A DNA stretch of 64,000 nt from Arthrobacter rhizosphaerae (GTDB lineage: Bacteria; Actinomycetota; Actinomycetes; Actinomycetales; Micrococcaceae). The notes below the pieces were generated by a model. It had not been told where the DNA came from. It saw nothing but the letters and a program-made list of their open reading frames with translations, and ran no database searches. A program made the translations under genes and the position numbers. Every line of letters starts with the position of its first letter. Positions within the stretch are counted from its first letter, which is position 1. Below, piece after piece: positions 8,343-16,594 of this stretch. The stretch spans positions 186,001 through 250,000 of the forward strand of contig NZ_JALLAN010000005.1 in assembly GCF_023062595.1 (NCBI RefSeq). Direction: 5' to 3'.

Positions 8343-11300
8343 GCCGGAGCCAGTGCCTTGTTCAGCACGGCGCGGATCCTTTTCTCAGAGACTGAATAGG
8401 CCGTTCCCAGTTCGACGGCGAAGAGGCTGACGCGCAGCTCTTCGATCATCCAGCGCACATGGGTGAGTTCCTCCCCGGCGCGTCGGCCCGGCAGCAAAGC
8501 CGAGACGGCGTCGTCGTAGTCATCTTCGAGTCCTTGGATCGCGCCCATATTCAACGCATCGCGCTGGACGTTACCCGGAAGCTTCTCCAGGCGCTTCTCA
8601 ATGGCGGCCAGGTACCGCGGCAGCTGGCTGAGCTGGGCGTAGCCCGTTTTTGCCACAAAACCCGGGTAAACCAGTTGCTCAAGCTGGCTCCTGACATCGT
8701 TGAGCGAACTGATTAACGCCAGGCTGGTGGTGCCTTTCAGCTGCTTCCTGATACGAGCGGTGCTGGACAGGATACGCTCCACAATGGCGGTGACGCTGAA
8801 GACAGTGTCGATCAGCTCGGCCCGCACCTGCTCGTAAAGGGCCTTGAAGGTTGCTTCGTCCCACGGCAACTCCGCCGACGTCAGCTTGTCAATGGCAGCG
8901 AGCGCGCAGTCCGCGATGAGTGCTGACACCGAACCGTGCGGATTTTGGCTGAACGTCAGTTTTTCCGTGTTGCTCAAGTGCTCCAGGACGTAGCGGTCGG
9001 GGGAGGGGACTTTCAAGGCGAGGAGACGAATAACGCCGCCGCGCATGGCTTCCCTTTGCTCGGATTCAGTCTGGAACACCTTCAGCGCGACGGATGTTCC
9101 CTCGTCAACCAGTGCAGGGTAGCCGGTAACAGTGTGACCGTTGACGGTGCCCTTCACCTCCCGCGGCAGGGTCCCGATAGTCCAGTCAGTGAGGCCAGAC
9201 TGCTCGGCAATGCCCTGCGCGCTTCCATCCCTGCGGCCGGCATCGTGGCCTGAGACACCCTGACCTGTGAGGCCTTGGCTGGACGCATTCTTGCCGTTGG
9301 GAGATCCACCGGGCGCGGGGCCACTCGACGCCGCATTAGTGGAGCGGGGAGCCGTAGTACGGGGCGTCGCGCCCAGGGATTCGGCAATGGCCCGCCGTGT
9401 TGCGGGGGCGAGACGCTCCTGCAGGACCTTGAGGTCCTTTCCCTCGTCAAGCACCTTGCCCTGCGAATCCACCACCCGGAAGCTCACCCGAAGATGGGAT
9501 GGAACGACGTCCCAATTCCACGAACCCGGCGGAATGACCTGGCCCCTGACCCGCCGCAGAGCCAGCTCCAGCGAGGGCTCAAGCTCATCCGTGGCGGGGT
9601 CGAAGTCGCGCTCCAGTGCGGCGACGGCCTGCCGGGCGACATCTGGTGCAGGAACGAAATTCTTACGGATGTTTTTTGGCAGGGACTTGATCAGCGCCGT
9701 CACGAGTTCAACACGCTGGCCGGGAATGAGCCAGCGGAAGGGGCCGTCGTCGAGCTGGTTGAGGAAAAGGACCGGAACTTCGGCCGTAACGCCGTCTGAG
9801 GGATTGGGTGGGGAACCCGGTGCCACGGGGTGGAATTCGTAACTGAGCGGAAGCTCAAAGCCTTTGTGCTGCAATGTCTTCGGGTATGCGGATTCATCCA
9901 GCGCATCGGCGTCCTCGCTGATGAGCAGCGATTGGTCGAAGTCCAACAGATGGGGGTCCTGCTGCCTGGCGTCCTTCCACCATTTATCGAAGTGGCGCTC
10001 AGACACCACCTCCTTGCCGATCCGGGCGTCGTAGAACTCAAACAGTGTCTCGTCGTCGACCAGGATGTCCCGGCGACGCATCCGCGCCTCCAGTTCCTCG
10101 ACTTCCTGGAGCAGCGCCCTGTTGCGGTGGAAGAACTTGTGGTGGGTCTGCCAGTCTCCCTCGACCAGGGCATGGCGGATAAACAGCTCCCTCGACAGCT
10201 CGGGATCCACCCTGCCGTAGTTGATCCGCCGGCTGGGAATGATGGGAACGCCGTACAGGGTCACCTTTTCATGGGCCATCACTGCGCCCATCTTCTTGGA
10301 CCAGTGCGGCTCGCTGTAGCTTCGCTTAACCAGATCCGGGGCCACCTGTTCGGCCCACAGCGGATCGAATTTGGCAGCGACCCTTGCCCAAAGGCGGCTT
10401 GTCTCAACCAGTTCGGCGGCCATCACGAAGGTAGGTGACTTCTTGAACAGGGCCGATCCGGGGAAGATAGCGAAGCGGCTGCCGCGGGCGCCCGCGTATT
10501 CGCGCTTGCGTTCGTCCAGGATACCGATGTGGCTGAGCAACCCGGACAGCAGGCTGATGTGGATGCCCTCATGGTTGCCGACGGGATCGGCCAGCCGCTT
10601 GTTGTCGAGGCTGATTCCCAACGGCCTTGCGAGCTGGCGGAGCTGGGCAAACAGATCCTGCCATTCCCGGACGCGGAGATAGTTGATGAACTCCGTCCGG
10701 CAGAGCCGGCGGAACTGGGTGGAAGAAAGTTCCTGCTGCTTTTCCTGAAGGTAGTTCCACAAGTTCAGGAAGCCCGTGAAATCGGAGTTTTCGTCCCGGA
10801 AGCGGGCATGCTTCTCCGCCGCCAGCTGCTGCTTGTCGGTGGGGCGCTCGCGGGGATCCTGGATGGTGAGGGCCGCAGCGAGGATCATGACCTCACGGAC
10901 GCAACCCCGCTTGCCTGCCTCGACGATCATGCGTCCCAGCCGCGGATCCACTGGAAGTTGCGCCAGTTTCTGCCCGACGGCGGTCAGCCCGCCACCCGTC
11001 CGAGCACGGCCGCCACGGCCGGCATCGCCGTCCCCATCACGGCCTTTTCCGTTGTTGACGGCAGGGCCGGTGTTCACGACAGGGTTGAGGGCGCCGAGCT
11101 CGCGGAGGAGGGTGACGCCGTCGTTGATGGCACGCGAGTCAGGCGGTTCCACGAACGGGAAGCTCTCGACATCCTTGGGTCCGCGGGCCACCCCCATGGC
11201 GGTCATCTGGAGGATAACCGCGGCGAGGTTGGTGCGCAGGATTTCCGGGTCAGTGAACAGCGGCCTGGATTCGAAGTCTTCCTCGGAGTACAGCCGTATG

Positions 11301-12388
11301 GCGATGCCGTCGGAGACACGGCCGCAGCGGCCGGAACGCTGGTTCGCGGACGCCTGGGAGACGCGCTCGATTGGCAGGCGCTGGACTTTGGTCCGGTGCG
11401 AGTATCGGGAAATACGGGCCGTTCCGGTGTCTATGACGTATTTGATACCGGGCACCGTCAGGGAAGTTTCTGCCACGTTGGTGGCGAGGACTATTCGCCG
11501 CTTACTGCCGGGATGGAAGACCTTGTGCTGCTCCTGCAGGCTCAGCCGTGCGAACAGCGGGAGAACCTCAGTTCCAGGCAGCCGCCTGTTCGTTTGGATC
11601 CTGGCGTTGAGGGCCTCGGCCGCATCACGGATCTCGCGTTCGCCGGAGAAGAAGATCAGAATGTCGCCGGGCGCTTCTGTAGCCAGTTCATCAACGGCAT
11701 CGCAGACGGCGTCCAACGGATCACGGTCTTCCTCGAGTGCGTCATCCGAGGCGTTTTCTTCCGCTTCCCGCCCCGGAGGTTGGGACAACGGCCGGTAGCG
11801 GATTTCGACCGGAAAGGTCCGTCCGGATACCTCGATGATGGGGGAGGGCGCCTCATCTGTGCCAAAGTGCTTCGCGAAGCGCTCAGGATCAATCGTGGCA
11901 GAAGTGATGATGATCTTCAGATCCGGCCGCTGCGGGAGGATCCTCTTGAGGTAGCCCAGGATGAAGTCGATGTTGAGACTGCGCTCGTGGGCCTCGTCGA
12001 TGATGATGGCGTTGTACTTGCGCAACAGCTTGTCACGCTGGATTTCAGCCAGCAGGATGCCATCGGTCATAAGCTTGACCTTCGTGGACCTGCTCACCTC
12101 ACCCGTGAAGCGGACCTGGAAGCCTACCTCCTGGCCGATGTCGACGCCGAGCTCCTCGGCGATGCGCTCAGCAACGGTTCGGGCAGCCAATCGCCGCGGC
12201 TGGGTATGGCCGATCAGCCCATCCTCGCCGAGTCCCAACTCCAGGCACATCTTCGGAATCTGGGTGGTTTTTCCGGAGCCCGTCTCGCCGGCGATGATGG
12301 TTACCTGATTTGCGGCGATGGCCGCCATCAGGTCCTCGCGGCGCTCGGATACCGGCAGCTCGGCGGGGTAGGAGATATGAAAAGTCAT
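8339..12388 (-). CDS. hrpA: ATP-dependent RNA helicase HrpA
   Basis: Very large DEAH-box helicase of 1349 residues. Walker A is GETGSGKTTQ near residue 35, the DEAH box is IIDEAHERS near 133, and motif VI is QRSGRCGR. The ratchet, OB and long C-terminal HrpA domain (DUF3418-like) follow. HrpA-type helicases remodel RNA or stalled ribosomes. Around residues 980-1050 there is a low-complexity Gly/Ser/Asn/Gln-rich insert (NAASSGPAPGGSPNGKNASS and similar) that looks like a flexible linker. A shorter Gly-rich insert sits near residue 445. It lies 13 bases after the WYL regulator on the same strand, so the two probably share a transcript. Confidence 0.92.
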   Translation of the reverse strand: MTFHISYPAELPVSERREDLMAAIAANQVTIIAGETGSGKTTQIPKMCLELGLGEDGLIGHTQPRRLAARTVAERIAEELGVDIGQEVGFQVRFTGEVSRSTKVKLMTDGILLAEIQRDKLLRKYNAIIIDEAHERSLNIDFILGYLKRILPQRPDLKIIITSATIDPERFAKHFGTDEAPSPIIEVSGRTFPVEIRYRPLSQPPGREAEENASDDALEEDRDPLDAVCDAVDELATEAPGDILIFFSGEREIRDAAEALNARIQTNRRLPGTEVLPLFARLSLQEQHKVFHPGSKRRIVLATNVAETSLTVPGIKYVIDTGTARISRYSHRTKVQRLPIERVSQASANQRSGRCGRVSDGIAIRLYSEEDFESRPLFTDPEILRTNLAAVILQMTAMGVARGPKDVESFPFVEPPDSRAINDGVTLLRELGALNPVVNTGPAVNNGKGRDGDGDAGRGGRARTGGGLTAVGQKLAQLPVDPRLGRMIVEAGKRGCVREVMILAAALTIQDPRERPTDKQQLAAEKHARFRDENSDFTGFLNLWNYLQEKQQELSSTQFRRLCRTEFINYLRVREWQDLFAQLRQLARPLGISLDNKRLADPVGNHEGIHISLLSGLLSHIGILDERKREYAGARGSRFAIFPGSALFKKSPTFVMAAELVETSRLWARVAAKFDPLWAEQVAPDLVKRSYSEPHWSKKMGAVMAHEKVTLYGVPIIPSRRINYGRVDPELSRELFIRHALVEGDWQTHHKFFHRNRALLQEVEELEARMRRRDILVDDETLFEFYDARIGKEVVSERHFDKWWKDARQQDPHLLDFDQSLLISEDADALDESAYPKTLQHKGFELPLSYEFHPVAPGSPPNPSDGVTAEVPVLFLNQLDDGPFRWLIPGQRVELVTALIKSLPKNIRKNFVPAPDVARQAVAALERDFDPATDELEPSLELALRRVRGQVIPPGSWNWDVVPSHLRVSFRVVDSQGKVLDEGKDLKVLQERLAPATRRAIAESLGATPRTTAPRSTNAASSGPAPGGSPNGKNASSQGLTGQGVSGHDAGRRDGSAQGIAEQSGLTDWTIGTLPREVKGTVNGHTVTGYPALVDEGTSVALKVFQTESEQREAMRGGVIRLLALKVPSPDRYVLEHLSNTEKLTFSQNPHGSVSALIADCALAAIDKLTSAELPWDEATFKALYEQVRAELIDTVFSVTAIVERILSSTARIRKQLKGTTSLALISSLNDVRSQLEQLVYPGFVAKTGYAQLSQLPRYLAAIEKRLEKLPGNVQRDALNMGAIQGLEDDYDDAVSALLPGRRAGEELTHVRWMIEELRVSLFAVELGTAYSVSEKRIRAVLNKALAPA

Positions 12389-12401
12389 GGCTGGAAACAG
12401 T

Positions 12402-13400
12402 CTACTGCTGAGCCGGGAGCCGTTCGTCTTCCCCTGCCGCCGGCGGTCCGCCGCCTGCTGCCTGGATCAGCCGCTGCGCTACTGTGCGTGCATGGTCCCG
12501 GAACTCCGGTGGGGCCAGGATTTCGAAGTCCATGCCTAAGGTGGCGAGATGGGCAGCAGGAGTGTCCAGCCTGTCCCAGCCTGCGCGGAGAATGGTCCTT
12601 TCCCCTTCTGCGCGCAGGCTTGCCGTTTGCGGTCCTACGATGGCGGCTACCTCGTGGAGCGGGGCGTGGAGCCGGACCACGACGTCGTATTTATACGGGG
12701 ATCGGGTGATGGATTCCTGGACATAGGCGGCGATGTCCTTGGCGGGCAGTTGCCGTGGAACAAACCGCTTGCGCTCGGTGGGCATGGACGATATACGGTC
12801 GGCGCGGAATGTGCGCCAGTCCTCCCTGTCCGTATCCCATGCCACGAAGTACCAGCGCCGCCCTGTATCCACCAGCCGATAGGGCTCCACAAGACGGCGG
12901 CCTGTGCCGCCGTCGGCCTTTGTGTAGTCAAAACTCAATTCCCGGTGGTCCGTGATCGCTGCAGAAATCGCAGTCAGTTGCAGCGGATCGACAGGGGCCG
13001 CATCGCTGGGAAGGGTGGTGACGGTGTTTTTCAGGGCAGCGAACCGGCGTCGCAACCGCGAGGGAAGAACCTGCTCGAGCTTGGCCAATGCACGGACCGA
13101 TGACTCGCCTATCCCGGCCACCGGGCCGGCTGCGACGGCACCGAGCCCCAAAGCGACAGCCAGGGCCTCGTCGTCGTCAAGCAGAAGGGGAGGCAGCTCG
13201 GCTCCGGCACCGAGTTGATATCCGCCTGCGATTCCCGGGGATGCGTGGATCGGATAACCGAGGGTCCGGAGTTTTCCGATATCGCGCCGGATGGTCCTCT
13301 CCGTCACCTGCATCCGCTCGGCCAAGGCGGGCCCGGTCCATTCCCTGCGGATCTGAAGCAGCGACAGCAACTGCAGGAGGCGGGCGGAGGTCTGGATCAT
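12402..13400 (-). CDS. WYL-domain transcriptional regulator (YafY/DeoR-like HTH)
   Basis: Regulator of 332 residues. The N-terminal winged helix (LAERMQVTERTIRRDIGKLR) spans about residues 25-60, then a helical linker, then a WYL domain (RLVDTGRRWYFVAWDTDRED) with conserved Arg in TFRADRISSM. A C-terminal extension closes the protein. WYL proteins sense ligands, often nucleic-acid fragments, and many act in DNA-damage or defence control (for example PafBC). hrpA follows 13 bases downstream on the same strand. Two 13-base direct repeats at 13477-13505 lie upstream of the start and may be its own operator. Confidence 0.83.
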   Translation of the reverse strand: MIQTSARLLQLLSLLQIRREWTGPALAERMQVTERTIRRDIGKLRTLGYPIHASPGIAGGYQLGAGAELPPLLLDDDEALAVALGLGAVAAGPVAGIGESSVRALAKLEQVLPSRLRRRFAALKNTVTTLPSDAAPVDPLQLTAISAAITDHRELSFDYTKADGGTGRRLVEPYRLVDTGRRWYFVAWDTDREDWRTFRADRISSMPTERKRFVPRQLPAKDIAAYVQESITRSPYKYDVVVRLHAPLHEVAAIVGPQTASLRAEGERTILRAGWDRLDTPAAHLATLGMDFEILAPPEFRDHARTVAQRLIQAAGGGPPAAGEDERLPAQQ

Positions 13401-13476
13401 GAGCCCAAATGTACTGCATCTGTAAAAGAGATGAGGACTGAATCCGTCCTCAAGCGGCCGTAGGCTCGGGTGTACG

Positions 13477-13505
13477 GACGCGTGATCAGAATGACGCGTG
13501 ATCAG
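13477..13505. repeat. Pair of 13-base direct repeats upstream of the WYL regulator
   Basis: GACGCGTGATCAG occurs twice (13477-13489 and 13493-13505) separated by AAT, giving a 16-base period. It lies 77 bases upstream of the WYL gene start, and downstream of the stop of the small membrane protein gene on the same strand. The spacing and position would suit tandem operator half-sites. No function is shown. Confidence 0.5.
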
Positions 13506-13623
13506 TAGGAAACTGCAGATTGAGGGCTGTCGCCGTGCCTGGCCATGGTTTCCTGGCCGGAATCACTTGGCTGGATTCTTTTGGCCGGGGGCCTCTGGCA
13601 CAGGACAGCGGCAGCCCTTTCGA

Positions 13624-13791
13624 TCAGAAATTGCGGAGTGTGTAGTTGGTGCTGGGCAGGTCCATTGCTTTCCAGTCAGGGTGGGACTGCTCGCGGGGAG
13701 TATGGCCCCGACCGTCACCCAGGATGCTTGTCAGGGTGGCGGGGAGTACGACGAGGAGAAGGACGATGAGTACAACAGCGATGATTTCCAT
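13624..13791 (-). CDS. Small single-pass membrane protein, 55 residues
   Basis: A short gene too small for routine calling. The minus-strand ATG at 13791 is preceded by a strong ribosome site (AGGAGAAGG, 8 bases upstream). The product begins MEIIAVVLIVLLLVVLPATL, a single membrane helix at residues 2-20. A polar tail of about 35 residues follows with no Cys, ending STNYTLRNF. The helix at the very N-terminus and polar tail suggest a membrane-anchored peptide. It is divergent from the GlxA-type regulator at 13884 (92-base gap), so that regulator may control it. I do not recognise a family. Confidence 0.65.
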   Translation of the reverse strand: MEIIAVVLIVLLLVVLPATLTSILGDGRGHTPREQSHPDWKAMDLPSTNYTLRNF

Positions 13792-13883
13792 GACTCAATC
13801 CTTCTCCTGCCATGCATCCCGGAACAGTGGCAGAAATGCCCAAAAAGCTATAATTCCTGCCAACCTTCTGCCATACTGAATTC

Positions 13884-14852
13884 ATGCTTAAATCAGTGGC
13901 GGTAATCGTTGTCCCGCACTTCTCGCTCTTCGAGTTCGGTACGGCCTACGAGGTCTTCGGCATTGACAGATCGGCGCGTGAAGGGGGAGTGCCGGCCTTT
14001 GATTTCCGTGTCTGCGCCCCCGAGCCCGGAGACATACCGCTCAAGGGCGGCCTGTCAATGAACGTCACGCTGGGGCTGGAGGCCACAGCCGACGCCGATC
14101 TGGTGATTATGACTCCCTATGGCCGGGATGAAGACGTGCACGAAGACGTCCTGGATGCCTTGCGCGCGGCCCATGCCCGTGGAGCTTGGGTGATGTCCAT
14201 CTGTTCAGGGGCCTTCGCGCTGGCCAGGGCGGGGCTGCTGGACGGGCGCCGCTGTACCACCCACTGGCACTATTCCAATGAGCTTGCCGCAAAGTTCCCG
14301 CAGGTGATCGTCGATGAAAATGTGCTGTACGTCCAGGACGGGAACCTCGTGACAAGTGCCGGTACTGCCGCCGGAATCGATGCGAGCCTGCACCTGGTCC
14401 GGGTAGAGCTTGGAGCAGGCGTGGCTGCCTCGATCGCCCGGGACATGGTGGTTCCCCCACATCGTGACGGCGGCCAGGCCCAGTTCATTGAGCGTCCTAT
14501 GCCCACCTGCGGATCGGCCCCAATGGAGGAGCTGCTGCGGTGGATGGTGATGCATCTGGACGAGGAACATACTGTCAATGAGTTGGCGAACCGCCTGCAC
14601 ATGTCGCCCCGGACGTTCGCCCGCCGCTTCCGCTCTGAAACGGGAACCACTCCAGCGGCATGGCTGAACTCGCAGCGCGTGCTGAGAGCACAGGAATTGC
14701 TCGAATCCACTGACTTGAACATCGACGAGATTGCCCGTGAAGCAGGGTTCGGCCATTCCGTGCTGCTCCGTCACCATTTCGCCAAGGTTCTCGACACGAG
14801 CCCCCAGCTGTACAGGCGGACCTTCAGGGGACAGCTGGCCTCCGCCGTATAG
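13884..14852 (+). CDS. GlxA-family transcriptional regulator (DJ-1/PfpI plus AraC)
   Basis: Regulator of 322 residues from the ATG at 13884. The N-terminal DJ-1/PfpI-like domain (about 1-185) contains the nucleophile-elbow segment SICSGAFALARAGLLDGR. The C-terminal AraC helix-turn-helix pair (about 210-310) includes VNELANRLHMSPRTFARRF and IDEIAREAGFGHSVLLRHHF. GlxA regulators usually bind a small metabolite in the first domain and activate a nearby gene. The divergent small membrane protein is the closest candidate target. It converges on the emfourin gene with a 6-base gap. Confidence 0.88.
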   Translation: MLKSVAVIVVPHFSLFEFGTAYEVFGIDRSAREGGVPAFDFRVCAPEPGDIPLKGGLSMNVTLGLEATADADLVIMTPYGRDEDVHEDVLDALRAAHARGAWVMSICSGAFALARAGLLDGRRCTTHWHYSNELAAKFPQVIVDENVLYVQDGNLVTSAGTAAGIDASLHLVRVELGAGVAASIARDMVVPPHRDGGQAQFIERPMPTCGSAPMEELLRWMVMHLDEEHTVNELANRLHMSPRTFARRFRSETGTTPAAWLNSQRVLRAQELLESTDLNIDEIAREAGFGHSVLLRHHFAKVLDTSPQLYRRTFRGQLASAV

Positions 14853-14858
14853 TCCGCT

Positions 14859-15164
14859 TCAGCGCCGCCCGTCCTTGTTGCGGGAAGCCTCAGCGGCAGC
14901 CCGGGTATTGTCTACGAGAATGCGCCATGGCCCGGTGACAGCCCGCTCCGGAAGCGTCGCGCGATGCTGACCGGCGCGTATGGAGTACATGAAGCGGTCA
15001 GGCTGGTTGCCGCCGCCGTTGGCGTCGCGTCCAGGTACTGCATCCCAAGGACACGCCTCAATAAGGGGCTCCCAGCGGCTTTTGTCCGCAGGGGTCACAG
15101 CTTTCACGCTCCACTCACGGGTCAGCGCAGCAATGCCGCCGCTGCGCTGGACAGTGATTTTCAT
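14859..15164 (-). CDS. Emfourin-type inhibitor of M4 protease
   Basis: Protein of 101 residues with the N-terminal MKITVQRSGGIAALTREW segment and the RFMYSIRAGQHRATLPE core seen in emfourin (protealysin inhibitor) proteins. These bind and block protealysin-like M4 metalloproteases and are normally encoded beside them. The M4 protease gene lies directly upstream on the same strand (83-base gap), so the pair is probably co-transcribed. No signal peptide is present, so the inhibitor should act in the cytoplasm, where the protease also appears to lack a secretion signal. Confidence 0.75.
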   Translation of the reverse strand: MKITVQRSGGIAALTREWSVKAVTPADKSRWEPLIEACPWDAVPGRDANGGGNQPDRFMYSIRAGQHRATLPERAVTGPWRILVDNTRAAAEASRNKDGRR

Positions 15165-15247
15165 GGCCTGGTTCCTGTGCTCCCGGTACTGCCGGACCGC
15201 TTTTGTGGGCTTCCTTCAGAGGAATTCACTCATGCAGGCGGCGTATC

Positions 15248-16291
15248 TTATAGCTTTACTTTGACAGTTTCCCATGCCAACTTCACGGCGTCATGCTCCG
15301 GAGAAGCTGCTCCGAACAGTTCCTCTGCCGAGGCCAGAGTTACCTTGGCGAAGGCCCTGAAAGTGGTGTCGGCCTTAAGCGAGCCGCTCGTGAGGGTGTC
15401 GTACCAGATGCGGCCAGGCGAGTCCCATGCATAACCGCCCAATCTTGAAGCCACAAGGTAGAAAGCCCGGTTGGGTATGCCGGAGTTGATATGTACTCCG
15501 CCGTTGTCGGCGCTGGTCCGCACATAGGAATCCATCGAGTCCGGCTGCGGATCTTTGCCCAGCACGTCATCGTCGTATGCCGTTCCAGGAGCTTTCATTG
15601 AGCGCAGGGCAGAACCTTCAACCTGGGGCGTAAAAAGGCCTTCTCCGATGAGCCAGCTGGCTTCCGTGACGGTTTGCTGCCGGACAAACTGCTCCACAAG
15701 GGCGCCAAAAACGTCAGAGAGGGATTCATTGATTGCCCCGGCCTGGTTGCGGTAGGCAAGGCCGGCTGAATGCTGTGTGACTCCGTGGGTCAACTCGTGG
15801 CCGATAACACTGAGGGAAAGAGTGAACCGCTGAAAGATCTCCCCGTCCCCGTCGCCGAAAACCATTTGAGATCCGTCCCAGAAGGCGTTGTCGTACAGCT
15901 TTCCGAAGTGCACCGTCGCGTCAAGCGGGAGGCCCTGCGCGTCTATGGAATTGCGCCCGAACACGTCCGCGTAGAGCCGGTGGGTATGGCCGAGTCCGTC
16001 GTAGGCCTCGTCCGCGGCCGGATCACCGGTGGCCGGTTCGCCTTCCTTCCGCACTACTTTGCCGGGCAGTATTTCCGCTTCCTGGGCATCGCAAACGGTC
16101 CTTTGCGGTGGGCCGGGTTTCACTTGCCGAACACTGGGAGGAACGGCGGGGGAGGGCTGTGCCCGCGCAGCCTGGACGCTTTTGACGTGAAGCAGCGCTT
16201 CCTTGGCCGCCCTGGCCGCCGCCGAAAATTGTGGCGCGTCCTGGGCCGCCACCCGCTTGAGGATGTACGGCGGAATGATCGAACAGTACAT
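15248..16291 (-). CDS. M4 thermolysin-family metalloprotease, protealysin-like
   Basis: Zinc protease of 347 residues. The start is ATG at 16291 (MYCSIIPPYILKRV) with AAGGGG upstream. The frame runs further up, but the longer N-terminus is not family-like. The short propeptide has the PPYIL motif of the protealysin subgroup. The catalytic HExxH is in VIGHELTHGVTQHS, and the distal Glu in NESLSDVFG completes the zinc site. The C-terminal helical half ends near YAWDSPGRIWYDTL. No signal peptide is seen, as in protealysins. The emfourin gene follows and should encode its inhibitor. Confidence 0.88.
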   Translation of the reverse strand: MYCSIIPPYILKRVAAQDAPQFSAAARAAKEALLHVKSVQAARAQPSPAVPPSVRQVKPGPPQRTVCDAQEAEILPGKVVRKEGEPATGDPAADEAYDGLGHTHRLYADVFGRNSIDAQGLPLDATVHFGKLYDNAFWDGSQMVFGDGDGEIFQRFTLSLSVIGHELTHGVTQHSAGLAYRNQAGAINESLSDVFGALVEQFVRQQTVTEASWLIGEGLFTPQVEGSALRSMKAPGTAYDDDVLGKDPQPDSMDSYVRTSADNGGVHINSGIPNRAFYLVASRLGGYAWDSPGRIWYDTLTSGSLKADTTFRAFAKVTLASAEELFGAASPEHDAVKLAWETVKVKL

Positions 16292-16386
16292 GGAATACCC
16301 CTTGCCTCTAGACCCGCGCCTCTTGACCCGCTGTCTCTTTGAAATCAGCCTACGAGGGGGCAGCGACTTTTTTGCGGTGGCACAGC

Positions 16387-16420
16387 AAAAGCCCGCCAAT
16401 TCGTTGAACTGACGGGCTTT
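16387..16420 (-). terminator. Intrinsic terminator after tRNA-Arg
   Basis: On the minus strand AAAGCCCGTC pairs with GGCGGGCTTT across a 14-base loop, with one mismatch, and is followed by TTTGC. It lies 6 bases after the tRNA 3' end and should stop its transcript before the M4 protease gene. Confidence 0.75.
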
Positions 16421-16426
16421 CGGGTG

Positions 16427-16499
16427 TGCCCTCGATAGGATTCGAACCTACGACCTTCTGCTCCGGAGGCAGACGCTCTATCCCCTGAGCTACGAGGGC
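16427..16499 (-). tRNA. tRNA-Arg (anticodon CCG)
   Basis: A full 73-base cloverleaf reads on the minus strand. The acceptor arms GCCCTCG and CGAGGGC pair perfectly. The D arm is GCTCAGGGGATAGAGC, the anticodon stem TCTGC/GCAGA holds the loop CTCCGGA, and the T arm contains GGTTCGAATCC. Loop positions 34-36 are CCG, so it reads the Arg codon CGG. The discriminator is A, and CCA is not encoded (ACACC follows), as is usual in actinobacteria. A terminator hairpin follows at 16387-16420. Confidence 0.95.
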
Positions 16500-16594
16500 A
16501 TTTCAGGGATCCAGCCTTACCGGCGGGACGTCCTAGAGCTTAGCAGGAACGTAGCCCTGAAGGGAAAACCGGCCGCTCCAACAGCCGGCGTCCC

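Noticed and set aside
10529..12709. 726-codon open frame on the plus strand
   Set aside because: It is antisense to hrpA and the end of the WYL gene, both of which have all expected motifs.
13498..13905. 135-codon open frame on the plus strand
   Set aside because: It runs opposite the 55-residue membrane protein, which has the better ribosome site and a sensible product, and it overlaps the GlxA start.
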